A DNA stretch of 64,000 nucleotides from Rugosibacter aromaticivorans (GCF_000934545.1 NZ_CP010554.1:1116001-1180000), one strand, 5' to 3'; positions 9,766-19,456 are shown, numbered from the stretch's first letter. Notes: generated by a model from the letters alone, not told the origin. Translations and numbers: made by a program.

Positions 9766-9769
9766 TGCC

Positions 9770-10606
9770 ATGAGTAACATCAAGCTGTTCGAATCGAAAC
9801 ATATCCGTTCAATCTGGGACGACGGGGCGCAGCACTGGTTGTTCGCTGTCGTGGACGTTGTCGCGGCCTTGACGGACAGCCAGAATCCCCAAGTCTATTG
9901 GCGGGTGCTTAAAAAACGGCTGTTGGCCGAGGGCAATGAAACCGTTACAAACTGTAACGCTTTGAAAATGACTGCACCAGATGGCAAGCAACGGCTTACC
10001 GATGTGGCGGATACCGAACAATTACTCCGGCTCATCCAGTCCATTCCCTCGCCCAAGGCAGAACCCTTCAAGCGCTGGCTGGCCAAGGTGGGTTACGAAC
10101 GACTCGAAGAAATCGAAAACCCGGAGTTGGCCGCCGCACGGATGCGCGAGCTTTATAAAGCCAAGGGTTACAGCGACGAATGGATCGAAAAGCGCGTGCG
10201 CGGCATCGCCATCCGCGACGAATTGACCAACGAATGGCAAAAACGCGGCGTGAAGGAACAGCGCGAATACGCCATTCTCACTTCTGAAATCAGCCGCGCC
10301 ACTTTCGGCATGACGCCAGCGGAATACAAGGCATTCAAAAACCTGGACAAGCCGGCGGACAATCTGCGCGACCACATGAACGATCTGGAACTGATCTTCA
10401 CCATGCTGGGTGAAGCTTCCACCACCGAGATTGCGCGCAATAAAGATGCGCAGGGCTATATCGAAAACCGCGATGCGGCCTCGAAAGGCGGCGCAGTAGC
10501 AGGGCGAGCACGGGGCGACCTGGAGAAAAAATCCGGCAAGCGTATTGCCAGCAAAGAAAACTACAAGCAACTCCCCGAAGCCGTCGCGCGCAAGAAACTG
10601 AAGTAA
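9770..10606 (+). CDS. BRO-N/DinD-like DNA-damage-inducible family protein
   Basis: A 278-residue protein. Residues 1-100 form a BRO N-terminal-like domain (ESKHIRSIWDDGAQHWLFAV followed by VDVVAALTDSQNPQVYWRVL). The C-terminal half resembles E. coli DinD, with EYAILTSEISRATFGM, MNDLELIFTMLGEASTTEI and GGAVAGRARGDLEKKSGKRI. DinD is reported as a RecA-interacting SOS protein, and BRO-N domains bind DNA in phages. The gene starts four bases after res, so it is co-translated with the restriction subunit. Its role in the locus is unknown; control of restriction during DNA damage is a reasonable guess only. Confidence 0.8.
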   Translation: MSNIKLFESKHIRSIWDDGAQHWLFAVVDVVAALTDSQNPQVYWRVLKKRLLAEGNETVTNCNALKMTAPDGKQRLTDVADTEQLLRLIQSIPSPKAEPFKRWLAKVGYERLEEIENPELAAARMRELYKAKGYSDEWIEKRVRGIAIRDELTNEWQKRGVKEQREYAILTSEISRATFGMTPAEYKAFKNLDKPADNLRDHMNDLELIFTMLGEASTTEIARNKDAQGYIENRDAASKGGAVAGRARGDLEKKSGKRIASKENYKQLPEAVARKKLK

Positions 10607-11104
10607 GAATTACGAATTATGAATAACGAAGTGGGGATGGTGAAAAGGGATTTGCCCGAACGGACGTTTGAATTTGCGCGGCGTGTGGTGAAGCTGTGCC
10701 AGGTGTTGGATCAGACACCGGGGGTGAGCCGGACAATGGCTAATCAACTCCTCCGGTCGGGCACGTCTATTGGCGCAAACGTTGAAGAGGGGCAGGCCGG
10801 CCAAAGCCGGGCAGATTTTGTGAGCAAGCTTTCCATCGCATGCAAAGAAGCGCGCGAAACGCACTACTGGCTGCGCCTGCTCTCGGCATCGGAAATAGTA
10901 CCCGAACCCCGCTTGGCAGAATTGCTGGATGAAGCCAACCAACTCATCGCGATTCTCACAGCCATCACTAAAAACACGAGAAAGAATAGTGAAAAGTGAA
11001 TTACGAATTTATTGAGGCTCAAAAATGACCATACATTTCACCATTCAAAATTCTAAATTCGGAATTCTTTTCCCTATTCGTAATTCAAAATTCACAATTC
11101 ATTA
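10607..11104. repeat. AT-rich 11-mer repeats bracketing the four-helix-bundle gene
   Basis: GAATTACGAAT occurs at 10607-10617 and 10998-11008 in direct orientation and inverted at 11076-11086. The right side also carries related runs (attcaaaattc, taattcaaaattcacaattc). The two ends therefore form an imperfect inverted repeat around the small gene, as if the whole unit were an insertion between the BRO and mod genes. Confidence 0.6.
10619..10999 (+). CDS. four-helix-bundle protein (23S rRNA intervening-sequence/S23 family)
   Basis: A 126-residue all-helical protein. Family signatures are FEFARRVVKLC, the block around SRTMANQLLRSGTSIGANVE, and KLSIACKEARETHYWLRLL. Members are best known from intervening sequences in 23S rRNA genes and as small mobile-looking genes; they form oligomeric four-helix bundles, and relatives (Avd) act in diversity-generating retroelements. 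No reverse transcriptase is present here. A start at the ATG at 10637, behind a gtgggg sequence, is also possible. It lies between the BRO gene and the methyltransferase and is bracketed by AT-rich repeats, suggesting later insertion into the operon. Confidence 0.8.
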   Translation: MNNEVGMVKRDLPERTFEFARRVVKLCQVLDQTPGVSRTMANQLLRSGTSIGANVEEGQAGQSRADFVSKLSIACKEARETHYWLRLLSASEIVPEPRLAELLDEANQLIAILTAITKNTRKNSEK

Positions 11105-11109
11105 AAGCT

Positions 11110-13509
11110 ATGGCAAAAATTCCCAAAGAAGCCTACGAACTTTCAGACGCCGAAAAGCGCGACCTGACCCAGCTTATCCAGCAGGGCCGTCCGCTGCCGG
11201 AGAAATACCGCTTCATCCTGTTCGAGGACAAGCGCGAGGTGGAACTGGTGTGGAACGGCAAGACCCGCGACGTGTGCACCACCGTGCTGCCGTTTCAAAG
11301 CCTGGAGCACGTGGACGAGCCGCGCAAGGAAGCGCCGGAGATTCAGAGCGATTTGTTCGACACGCGCGGCCGCCAGCTCAAGGGCTGGACCAACAAGCTC
11401 ATCTGGGGCGACAACAAGCTGATTCTCTCCAGCCTCAAGAGCGGCGCGCTGCGCCGCCAGATCGAGGATGCGGGCGGCCTCAAGCTCATCTACATCGACC
11501 CGCCGTTCGATGTCGGCGCGGATTTCTCGATGGATATCGAGATCGGCGGCGAGACCTTCCACAAGGAACCGAACCTGCTGGAGCAGATCGCCTACCGCGA
11601 CACCTGGGGGCGCGGGGCGGATTCGTTCATCGCTATGATTTACGAGCGGCTGATTCTGATGCGGGATTTGCTGGCGGAGGATGGGAGCATTTATGTGCAT
11701 GTGGACTCGCGCCTAAACAGCAGTGTTCGTCTTGTCATGGAGGAAGTATTCGGGAAGTCGAATTATCGGAATGAGATTACATGGGTGCGCGCAGCGTCAC
11801 ACAACGATGCGACAGATCAGTTCGGAAAGGTCAAAGACTGCATCATGTATTTCGCGCGCTCAGAGAAAGCTCATCTCAATATTCAATACGTGCCTTACTC
11901 GGCGGAGTACATTGATGCTGAGTGGCGCAAGCTACCGTCCGGTCGTTACTACAAAGCAGAAAACATGCTCGATCCTCGGGGATCGATGAAATTTTTTGAT
12001 TTTCACGGCACTGTCGCACGCTGGCGGGCAACGCCAGAAAACATGGAGGCGCTGTGGAATGCACCGCAAACGGAAGTTCCTGATAGCCACGGGCGAATAA
12101 AGCTTGGAAAAGATGGGAACCCAATCAAACGATGCCGCATCATGTTCCTCGACGAGATGCTGGGTGTTCCCCTGAGTGACAATTGGAGCGATATTGCGTA
12201 TTTGGCAGGTGGTTCTAAAGAAGCAGCTGGCTACAAAACTCAAAAACCCGAAGCCCTGCTCGAACGTATTATCAAAGCCAGCAGCAACGAAGGCGATCTC
12301 GTCGCCGATTTTTTTGTCGGCTCTGGCACCACGGCGGCGGTCGCGGAAAAGCTCGGTCGCAAGTGGATTTGCACCGACCTCGGCAAGTTCGCCATTCACA
12401 CCACACGCAAGCGAATGATTCAGGTGCAGCGCGAGGCTAAAGACGCGGGCAAATCCTTCCGTGCTTTCGAGGTGCTGAACCTTGGCCGCTATGAGCGGCA
12501 GGCGTATCTGAATGTCGGCGGGCGGCTCAGCGGCAAACAGAAAGAACAAGCACTGGCGCAAAAGGAACGCGAGTTCCGCGACCTGATCCTGCGCGCGTAT
12601 CGCGCCGAGCCGCTGGAAGGCGAGCCTTTCTTCCACGGCAAGAACGCCGGGCGGCTGGTGGTCATCGGCCCGATCAACCTGCCCGTGGGTCGGCTGTTCG
12701 TCGAAGAAGTCATCACCGAATGCCGCAAGCGCGGCGCTTCGCGCGTGGACATGCTCGCCTTTGAGTTCGAAATGGGACTATTCCCCGCAGTGCTCGACGA
12801 GGCCAGGCAAAAGGGCATCGACCTCACGCCGAAGCAGATTCCACCCGAAGTGTTCGACAAGCGCGCGGTAGAAAAAGGCCAGGTGGTGTTTTTCGACATC
12901 AGCTTCATCGAAGCCACCCCGCGCTACAACAAGAAGGACAAGTTCACCCTGCAAATCGAACTGACCGACTTCTCCGTTTATTACACCCAAGGCGCAGCAG
13001 AAGCCGCCGCCGCAAGCCTCAAAGACGGCAAAAGCCAGGTCGTGTGCGAACAGGGCCAACTCATCAAGGTGAGCAAAAACAAGGACGGCATCGTCACGCG
13101 CGAGACGCTAACGAAAAACTGGACCGACTGGGTGGACTACTGGGCGGTGGACTTCGACTACATGTCGCGCCGTGAAATCATCAAGGTAGCCAAGGACGCC
13201 GGGACGGAAAAACAGGCCGCCGATGCGCCCGAAGGAAGTGCAAAGCCGCCCGAAGGTTTGAACCCGCTTTCGGGAAGTGCAAAGCCGCCCGTCCCGACAG
13301 AATCCCCCACCGAATTCGAAGAACGCTGGACCGGCAGCTACATTTTCGAAAACGAATGGCAAAGCTTCCGCACCCGCAAGAACCGCGACCTGGAATTCAT
13401 CTCCGCACCCCACACCTACACCCAGGCCGGCCGCTACACCGTCGCCGTGAAAGTCATCGACATCTTCGGCAACGACACGATGGTGCTGGTGCCGGTGAAC
13501 GTGGGATGA
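11110..13509 (+). CDS. type III-like DNA adenine methyltransferase (Mod)
   Basis: A 799-residue site-specific DNA methyltransferase. The catalytic motif IV YIDPPFD (about residue 130) precedes the S-adenosylmethionine motif DFFVGSGTT (about residue 400), the beta-class order used by type III Mod subunits, which modify adenine N6. The region between carries the likely target-recognition part. A long C-terminal extension (about residues 460-799) is unusual and contains a short duplicated linker, SAKPP...SAKPP, encoded by a 19-bp direct repeat. It should protect host DNA from the Res protein encoded three genes upstream and also set its specificity. Confidence 0.87.
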   Translation: MAKIPKEAYELSDAEKRDLTQLIQQGRPLPEKYRFILFEDKREVELVWNGKTRDVCTTVLPFQSLEHVDEPRKEAPEIQSDLFDTRGRQLKGWTNKLIWGDNKLILSSLKSGALRRQIEDAGGLKLIYIDPPFDVGADFSMDIEIGGETFHKEPNLLEQIAYRDTWGRGADSFIAMIYERLILMRDLLAEDGSIYVHVDSRLNSSVRLVMEEVFGKSNYRNEITWVRAASHNDATDQFGKVKDCIMYFARSEKAHLNIQYVPYSAEYIDAEWRKLPSGRYYKAENMLDPRGSMKFFDFHGTVARWRATPENMEALWNAPQTEVPDSHGRIKLGKDGNPIKRCRIMFLDEMLGVPLSDNWSDIAYLAGGSKEAAGYKTQKPEALLERIIKASSNEGDLVADFFVGSGTTAAVAEKLGRKWICTDLGKFAIHTTRKRMIQVQREAKDAGKSFRAFEVLNLGRYERQAYLNVGGRLSGKQKEQALAQKEREFRDLILRAYRAEPLEGEPFFHGKNAGRLVVIGPINLPVGRLFVEEVITECRKRGASRVDMLAFEFEMGLFPAVLDEARQKGIDLTPKQIPPEVFDKRAVEKGQVVFFDISFIEATPRYNKKDKFTLQIELTDFSVYYTQGAAEAAAASLKDGKSQVVCEQGQLIKVSKNKDGIVTRETLTKNWTDWVDYWAVDFDYMSRREIIKVAKDAGTEKQAADAPEGSAKPPEGLNPLSGSAKPPVPTESPTEFEERWTGSYIFENEWQSFRTRKNRDLEFISAPHTYTQAGRYTVAVKVIDIFGNDTMVLVPVNVG

Positions 13510-13780
13510 GTGGTCAGGAGGTCGCTGGTTTCGGCGTGACGCCGCTTAGATCTCTTAGCTTGGACATCCCAATTCGGCCGAAGCAGACTGTGACAAGAAA
13601 ACGCAGACAGTTGTCGATGTCTGCTTTCCGGAGCCATCACCCAACTGTAACTATCGGCCAGAACTGGACGTTCATACTTCTGTACGGTAGCGTCTCACTA
13701 CTATGCCTTCTGAAGTTAAAGGCCTCGTGAGCCACCCAGACCGTTTCTGATCTGCAACAATCAATGGGCCCCCTATTTAC

Positions 13781-16700
13781 ATGAACAATCTCTTAGATGT
13801 ACCAATCGCAGCGGTAACCGCGCTCACCCCCGAGCGCGCCGTGGTCGTGATGCGCGCCATTCTCCGATCTGAATGCGGCTACGCCAAGCTGAGGCCAACT
13901 GTATTGACGATCTCTAGTCGGCTCACGATCGCGGATGGCGGCATTGACGCGGAGGTCAATGTGCCCCCCGGACCCACGATTCCGACGGATTGCATTTTTC
14001 AGACCGGACTCACCGGATTCCAGATCAAGTCGGGAACGTCTTTCAAACCTTGGACGCCGAGTTCTATCCGTGGCGAACTGCTAGACAGTAGAGGGAAACT
14101 GTACTCCGAGGTTGAGCGCCTTATTCGCCGTGGTGGGCGCTATACGCTGCTTTGCACAGGCCATGACATGACCCCGGAACAGCGCAATGATTCGCGGCAA
14201 CAGATTGCTGTGGTGCTGGCGGAGGTGGGATTCGGGGGGTACGAAGAGCTGATCGAAGTCCTTGGTGCGAGTCAGGTTTCGGATTTTTCTGAGCGCTATC
14301 CCGGGACTGCGTCCTTGCTTGCAGTCGACCCAATTCAGGAAGCCTGGATACTGGAAGAATGGCAGCGTGACGCACATATGGCGAATGTCTTTGAGGCATC
14401 TCCCGAACAGTCTCAAATGATTGCTCGGATTCGGGCGGGGCTGCAGGGCGAGACCAAACATATCCGTGTCCTTGGAGAGCCTGGCCTGGGGAAGACACGC
14501 ATTGTCCTTGAGTCCGTTAAAGACGAGAACATCGCACCCTACGTGCTGTACATACAGCACGGCTCACAGTTTGGACAGACACGACTCTTCCGCCAGTTGC
14601 TGAAAACAGGCTATGACAAACCGCTCGTACTGATCATCGACGAGCTCCCAGAGTCCGAGCTGTCAGAAATTTGGAAGCACTTGAAGCCGCGTTGCGGCAG
14701 CCTGAAGATTGTGTCGCTGGATCACGGGAGAGACGAAACCCACGACGAGGAAATTGAACGACTCCACGCCCCGAGTCTGTCTGACGAAACCATCAAGAAG
14801 ATACTTGTCAGCCGCGTCGGCGAATCACGCGAGCTTGATCGTTGGGTCGCAATCTGCGAAGGCTCTCCACGAGTTGCACAGGCGGTTGCGGACAACCTGC
14901 GGGCAAACCCAGACGACATCCTGAAACCACCATCCACAGTACCAATCTGGGCGAGATTTATTCATGGCTACAGTAGCCGAGACGAGAGTTCCGCAAGGCA
15001 GATTGACTGTGTGACCCAACACATGGCCTTGTTCAGCCGATTTGGCTATGAAACCCCAGTAGGAGATGAAGCTGCATACATCGCCAAACTGATTCAAAAA
15101 GTGGATCCGACGATTGGATGGGCTCGATTTCAAGAAATCGTTCAAGGCCTTCGTGCAAAAAAGGTACTCCAGGGAAGCAGGACGCTCTTCTTCGTGCCCA
15201 AAGCCCTCCACATCTACTTGTGGAAGCAGTTCTGGGAGCGCTATGGGCGCGGTTTTGACTTTACGCAGACCTTCAAGGACATGCCAGAGTCCTTGCACGC
15301 CTGGTTCATGAACATGTTCAAGTTTGCAGGAGACGCAACGGCTCACGTCATTGACGATATCCTTAGACCGGATGGTTTTTTCTCCGAGCGCGCAGCACTA
15401 ACGTCGGCGAAAGGTTCTCGATTTCTTTCTATCCTGGCCGAAGCCAATCCGGCTGTTGTACTGAGGCTTCTGGAAGCTACGATTGGCAAGTGGACGGATC
15501 AAGAGCTCTTGGACTTGAAGCAGGATCGGCAGAGTCTTGTATGGGCGCTTGAAAAAATCGCGGTTTGGCCAACCCTTACGGTTAGGGCAATCCAGGTGCT
15601 AGTCCGATTCGCTACCAACGAAAATGCCAACTTCTCCAACAATTCCACGGGCACTTTGATTGGGTTGTTTCGAATTGGCCCTGAAGCAGCCGCAACGGAA
15701 TCAACTCCTGAAGCCAGACTTCCGGCAATGCTAAGGCTGCTCCGTGCTTCCGGGGACGAGGAGCGCCGTCTTGGACTCAAGGCGATGGATGCCGCGTTAG
15801 ACAGTCGTGGCATGGGATTTCGGATTGTCGGGGCTGAGTATCAAGGATTGAAGGAAAGAGCCAAGCTTTGGATTCCCGCGACTTACGGCGACTTGTGGCA
15901 AGCCAAGTTGATTTACTTTCAGGCCTTGGTCGATGAGACACAAACCTGGCCGCCCTCTTTGCGTGCTGAGGTCTGCCAGGCATTGCTGGAGGCCGTAGAG
16001 CAGCAGATCAGAACACCACCATGCACTGAGCTGGCATTCCAGGTACTGAGTGTCCTTGTGGACGACAGTACGATGCCGCCAGAAAAATTGAATCGCTTCT
16101 TCTGGCACTGGCAAAAGTATGAGGATGATGGCCAACATCCGGAAATCGTAAAGAGACTACAAAGCTTTGAGCGTCGCTATACAAGGCGTGACTTGGCGAG
16201 CCGGTTCCAGTGCTACGTAATTGATGTGGACTGGATGGAATGGGACGAGGACTTTCGCGAACGGCATAACAAGCCCAAGAATCGCGCCAAGATTCTTGTC
16301 AACGCTCTGGCGCGCCGCATAGCACAGCACCCCGAGAGGTTGAGCCAGATTCAGCATCTACTTTCGCCTGCAAAGAACGCTCCTACACTATGGCATTTCG
16401 GCGAGCAGATTGCGCTGAATGATGCGACGCGAGCGTTCCTGCAGCCCCTCACTCGTCTGACCTTGGAAACAAAACACCATGTGTGTCTGCATGGCTACCT
16501 ATCAGCAGTACGGGCGAGCGATCCCGAGTTCTATCTTTCCACGGTCAGGGGTTTCATGGGTGTGCAGAGCACTGCTTGGCTGGGTGCAACTATCGCACTT
16601 CGCACCGACTATGACGATGAGCTGTTCGCGCAGTGCCTGGATGCACAAGAGAAGAAATGGATCGACCCACTACTGTTCACGGTGCTGCGGTTTGGGAGGG

Positions 16701-17554
16701 CTATCGAATCGGTTCCACCAGAAAGAACGGGGCGTCTGCTTCGCCAATTGAGTGAGGACGATGCTCAGGACTCGCTGGTTTTATTGGTCGAACTGCTGGA
16801 CTCGATCCCGTTTAACGATTCCTCGCCGTTCAATTCAGGCTTCGTGTTCGATGTGGTGTCTAAATCCGTTCCGGATGAGGAAAACCGGGACGCGATGCGA
16901 GGCTACTACTGGAAGAATGTCTGTTCGAAACTGATCAAGTGGGACGCGAGTCGCACACTACCCCTGCTGGATGCTTTGCTTACCGAAATGGGCAAGGCCT
17001 ACCGCTTGAGCTACGACTCCAACGTCGTGCCTCTTGCAAACGAGCTCGTATTAGCTGACCCAGCCGGGGCGTGGGATATTGTGGAAATGCACTTTGAAGA
17101 ATCGCTTCCAAAATGGCGCGATGATCTTTTTCAGTGGCTCAAGGGTGGCCTATCCGGATTCGATGAAGAAGACCCGAGAGGAGCAATTGCTGATCTGCCG
17201 GTTCCCGAAATCCTCGAATGGATTGAAGAAGACCCCGAGCACAGAGCAGGGCTAATGGCTCATGCAGCACCCCGAACGCTTGATGACGAACATGGCGGCC
17301 GATTGACTCGAGAATTGTTGTACAGATACGGACAGTTCGACGGTGTGCGAAGTGGCATCAGTGCGACCTTTCACTCCGGAGGGTGGACTGGCCCAACAAG
17401 CGCCTACCTGAAGCGAAAGCGAGAGAAGTTTCGTCGATGGCTGGCGGGTGGTTTTGAGATCGAGATAACGCAGTGGATCGAGGCTGAGATTGAGTGCTTG
17501 GATCGGAATATAGAGCGCGAGGAAATCGACGAGGAACGTTCGCGATTCGATTGA
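13781..17554 (+). CDS. large P-loop (STAND-like) ATPase with candidate N-terminal PD-(D/E)xK nuclease
   Basis: A 1257-residue protein that I cannot place in a named family. Residues 45-90 contain TIADGGIDAEV and then GFQIKSG, a spacing and residue pattern like Mrr/PD-(D/E)xK nucleases with a QxK active-site variant. A P-loop VLGEPGLGKT lies near residue 230 and Walker B LVLIIDELPE near residue 287, followed by a winged-helix-like stretch. The last 700 residues look helical and repeat-like, as in sensor regions of STAND defence ATPases such as Avs. It follows the methyltransferase by 271 bp with no clear gene between. A defence function is inference from domain order and neighbourhood. Confidence 0.65.
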   Translation: MNNLLDVPIAAVTALTPERAVVVMRAILRSECGYAKLRPTVLTISSRLTIADGGIDAEVNVPPGPTIPTDCIFQTGLTGFQIKSGTSFKPWTPSSIRGELLDSRGKLYSEVERLIRRGGRYTLLCTGHDMTPEQRNDSRQQIAVVLAEVGFGGYEELIEVLGASQVSDFSERYPGTASLLAVDPIQEAWILEEWQRDAHMANVFEASPEQSQMIARIRAGLQGETKHIRVLGEPGLGKTRIVLESVKDENIAPYVLYIQHGSQFGQTRLFRQLLKTGYDKPLVLIIDELPESELSEIWKHLKPRCGSLKIVSLDHGRDETHDEEIERLHAPSLSDETIKKILVSRVGESRELDRWVAICEGSPRVAQAVADNLRANPDDILKPPSTVPIWARFIHGYSSRDESSARQIDCVTQHMALFSRFGYETPVGDEAAYIAKLIQKVDPTIGWARFQEIVQGLRAKKVLQGSRTLFFVPKALHIYLWKQFWERYGRGFDFTQTFKDMPESLHAWFMNMFKFAGDATAHVIDDILRPDGFFSERAALTSAKGSRFLSILAEANPAVVLRLLEATIGKWTDQELLDLKQDRQSLVWALEKIAVWPTLTVRAIQVLVRFATNENANFSNNSTGTLIGLFRIGPEAAATESTPEARLPAMLRLLRASGDEERRLGLKAMDAALDSRGMGFRIVGAEYQGLKERAKLWIPATYGDLWQAKLIYFQALVDETQTWPPSLRAEVCQALLEAVEQQIRTPPCTELAFQVLSVLVDDSTMPPEKLNRFFWHWQKYEDDGQHPEIVKRLQSFERRYTRRDLASRFQCYVIDVDWMEWDEDFRERHNKPKNRAKILVNALARRIAQHPERLSQIQHLLSPAKNAPTLWHFGEQIALNDATRAFLQPLTRLTLETKHHVCLHGYLSAVRASDPEFYLSTVRGFMGVQSTAWLGATIALRTDYDDELFAQCLDAQEKKWIDPLLFTVLRFGRAIESVPPERTGRLLRQLSEDDAQDSLVLLVELLDSIPFNDSSPFNSGFVFDVVSKSVPDEENRDAMRGYYWKNVCSKLIKWDASRTLPLLDALLTEMGKAYRLSYDSNVVPLANELVLADPAGAWDIVEMHFEESLPKWRDDLFQWLKGGLSGFDEEDPRGAIADLPVPEILEWIEEDPEHRAGLMAHAAPRTLDDEHGGRLTRELLYRYGQFDGVRSGISATFHSGGWTGPTSAYLKRKREKFRRWLAGGFEIEITQWIEAEIECLDRNIEREEIDEERSRFD

Positions 17555-17626
17555 CCTGGTTGTAATGCCCTTCCGTTGGAGGTCAAATGGGAGTGTCCTT
17601 GTACGGCAAGTACAAAGGCCGTTCGA

Positions 17627-17920
17627 TCAAGCGGTCAGCCCTTCGACCGCTCCTTGCGCAATGAGCTTGGCCTCGTAGCTATCCCGATCCAGCGGGCAAT
17701 CGATCAGCAGGCCGAAATCTTTATTGCTTAGTTTGCATTGCCTGGCCATCTGCGAGAGCAGGTTGTCGTCAATCTCGCGCGCACCGTGACTGGTCTTGGT
17801 GAAGACGCGCGATTTTTTCCCCGCCTTGGAGTGATAGTGAAAAAAGTTGTGGTCGCCCTTGGCGCGTTGGAAGCCTTTTGCTTCAAGGCTTTTTTCCACA
17901 TCGCTTTGCTTACGCGGCAT
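17627..17920 (-). CDS. HicA-like small protein
   Basis: A 97-residue protein. The first 65 residues resemble the HicA/YcfA double-stranded-RNA-binding-like fold, with LEAKGFQRAKGDHNFFHYHS, where the KGDHNFF segment occupies the place of HicA's catalytic-His motif, and a following KSRVFTKTSHGAREIDDNLL. HicA toxins cleave mRNA. The C-terminal 30 residues are an extra tail not found in minimal HicA. Its start overlaps the end of the 355-residue gene by 11 bp, so the two are translationally coupled. No HicB-like antitoxin is present, so the larger partner may fill that role. Assignment is by similarity of pattern only. Confidence 0.55.
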   Translation of the reverse strand: MPRKQSDVEKSLEAKGFQRAKGDHNFFHYHSKAGKKSRVFTKTSHGAREIDDNLLSQMARQCKLSNKDFGLLIDCPLDRDSYEAKLIAQGAVEGLTA

Positions 17921-18977
17921 GAACGGCCTCGGTGAATCGAGTCCGCAAGGCCTGCTTCAACAGGCGGGCAGGTGCATCCAACTCATCATCAGAAGCTTGG
18001 GCGTATTCCCGCCAGAGCATCGCCAGTTGCTCGTGCAGTTCGGCAAGCAAGGTTTCGCGGGTGGGGGCGTAAACGTCGATGCCCAGTTCGCCGTGTTCGA
18101 TACACAAGAGTTGCTTGCTTTCATCCAGCGTGGGTTCGAAGCTAAGAGTGGGCGCGGCCTTGAGGGTAAGGCCACTATGCCGGACGGTGTCGAGCGCCAG
18201 CGTGGAGAGGTCGAGATCGCGGATGTCGGTCACGTCGATGATCTGCTTGGGTGCGCCTTGGTCGTCCAGCAGCACACGGCCTGTGACCTGGATCAGGTCG
18301 CGCCGCTTTTCATAGAGCAGGTCTTCGACGGCTTCTTCGTAGATGCACGCCAACTCTTTGCTGGTGGGCGGGTAGATGATGGTGACCTTGCGTTCAGTGA
18401 AGTCGATGCTTTTCAATTCACCGGTGACGACGCGTGCCGCCTCGCGCTGTTCAACGGGAACCAGCGTTTCTTCCACGAATGGGATGGTCTCGACATCGAA
18501 GGTGGCGAAGGAAACGTCGCGGTCGTCGTGCAGGCTCAATTTCCATTTGGCGTCCGCCCGGGGGGCCATGCCTTTGACGGCTTCCAACACGCGGCGGCGA
18601 ATGCGCTCATCGGGCAGGGCTGATGCCAAGCCCACCGTGCTCCGTGCGGACACGTGTTCCATAATCCCACGAAAGATGCCGAATGCTTTATCTGCCAAGT
18701 CTGCAACAACGAGTTCACCTGCTCCGCCGATTGTTACAGGCATGGCATAACTACCGGACTCGGGCAGTTGGCAAACGAGCTGGAACCGCTGGCTGGTGGC
18801 CGCAGAAACCCGCGCACGTTCCTTGATGCCGCGACCCTCAACATGTACCCCGATCAGTTCGAAGGCGCGCTGGGCATTCTCCAAAATCTGGACGAGTATC
18901 ACCGCCGGTACGGCATGCTCATCAGGCGTGCCACCATCAATATGAAACGAGAAGGAGGGTTTATTTGAATCAGGCAT
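17910..18977 (-). CDS. unknown 355-residue protein coupled to a HicA-like gene
   Basis: I do not recognise this family. The protein is acidic and soluble, with no signal peptide or membrane segment. Visible features are an N-terminal FSFHIDGGTPDEHAVPAVIL, a central GELKSIDFTERKVTIIYPP that looks like beta strands, and RVLLDDQGAPKQIIDVTDIR. The helical C-terminus ends LLKQALRTRFTEAVHAA. It is first in a two-gene reverse-strand unit, and a promoter-like sequence lies only about 10 bp before the ATG, leaving almost no leader and no ribosome site. It may be an antitoxin, immunity or regulatory partner of the HicA-like protein; this is inference from coupling. Confidence 0.55.
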   Translation of the reverse strand: MPDSNKPSFSFHIDGGTPDEHAVPAVILVQILENAQRAFELIGVHVEGRGIKERARVSAATSQRFQLVCQLPESGSYAMPVTIGGAGELVVADLADKAFGIFRGIMEHVSARSTVGLASALPDERIRRRVLEAVKGMAPRADAKWKLSLHDDRDVSFATFDVETIPFVEETLVPVEQREAARVVTGELKSIDFTERKVTIIYPPTSKELACIYEEAVEDLLYEKRRDLIQVTGRVLLDDQGAPKQIIDVTDIRDLDLSTLALDTVRHSGLTLKAAPTLSFEPTLDESKQLLCIEHGELGIDVYAPTRETLLAELHEQLAMLWREYAQASDDELDAPARLLKQALRTRFTEAVHAA

Positions 18978-18988
18978 GGTAGGGCAGC

Positions 18989-19017
18989 ATTATGTCGCTA
19001 GAACCTTTTATATTCAA
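18989..19017 (-). promoter_or_regulatory. candidate sigma-70 promoter of the 355-residue/HicA-like unit
   Basis: On the reverse strand, TTGAAT and CATAAT are separated by exactly 17 bp. The predicted transcript start would fall only a few bases before the ATG, so the message may be leaderless or nearly so. Confidence 0.4.
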
Positions 19018-19162
19018 TCATTTTGTGAAACAAAGGAAGTAAAGCGCCACACTGAATTACGATCAGTTGAGAAAATATAAAAGGAAGCGAAGATATGCCC
19101 GGTGCATTTATGCTCATATGGCGGCTGTTAGATAGCATTGCACTCCCTGGGCAATGGCGCAG

Positions 19163-19190
19163 GCCGCCGTCTCACCAGCGCCGACTTTTC
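19163..19190 (-). repeat. dispersed ~25-bp repeat, copy 3 (intergenic)
   Basis: Reads GCCGCCGTCTCACCAGCG then CCGACTTTTC, the reverse-complement orientation of the consensus with one changed base in the centre. It lies in the gap between the 355-residue gene and the toxin-antitoxin cluster. Confidence 0.75.
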
Positions 19191-19249
19191 GTCTGACGCG
19201 CTCACTCGCTAAAAACGCCTTCACCGCCACGCAGGTAACACCCGCAAAA

Positions 19250-19456
19250 CTATTTATTGGTCAGTGCAGAGATGAGGCCAAGATGCTCGACGAAGGGATC
19301 AAAATCGCGGCCGCTGTAGAGCAGGCTGAAACCGCTTTCGATGCAGCGCGTGGCTATCACGGTATCGAGATGGCCTGGCCGATATCTCACAAGTTCGCTA
19401 GCAATGTTTTCTCACCCGGCGAGAGCGGTCTGTTGTTGATGAAGGGAGGGGGAGAA
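19250..19456 (-). pseudogene. decayed PIN-domain (VapC-like) toxin gene, C-terminal part
   Basis: On the reverse strand one frame reads RPGHLDTVIATRCIESGFSL followed by LYSGRDFDPFVEHLGL and a stop. This is the C-terminal half of a PIN-domain ribonuclease toxin: the DTVIA aspartate and the SGRDF acidic motif are active-site elements. Upstream, the homologous sequence PLSPGEKTLLANL continues in a different frame and runs into a TGA, so at least one frameshift is present, and the N-terminal half with the first catalytic Asp is missing. No antitoxin gene remains. It abuts the DUF5615 gene. Confidence 0.65.
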
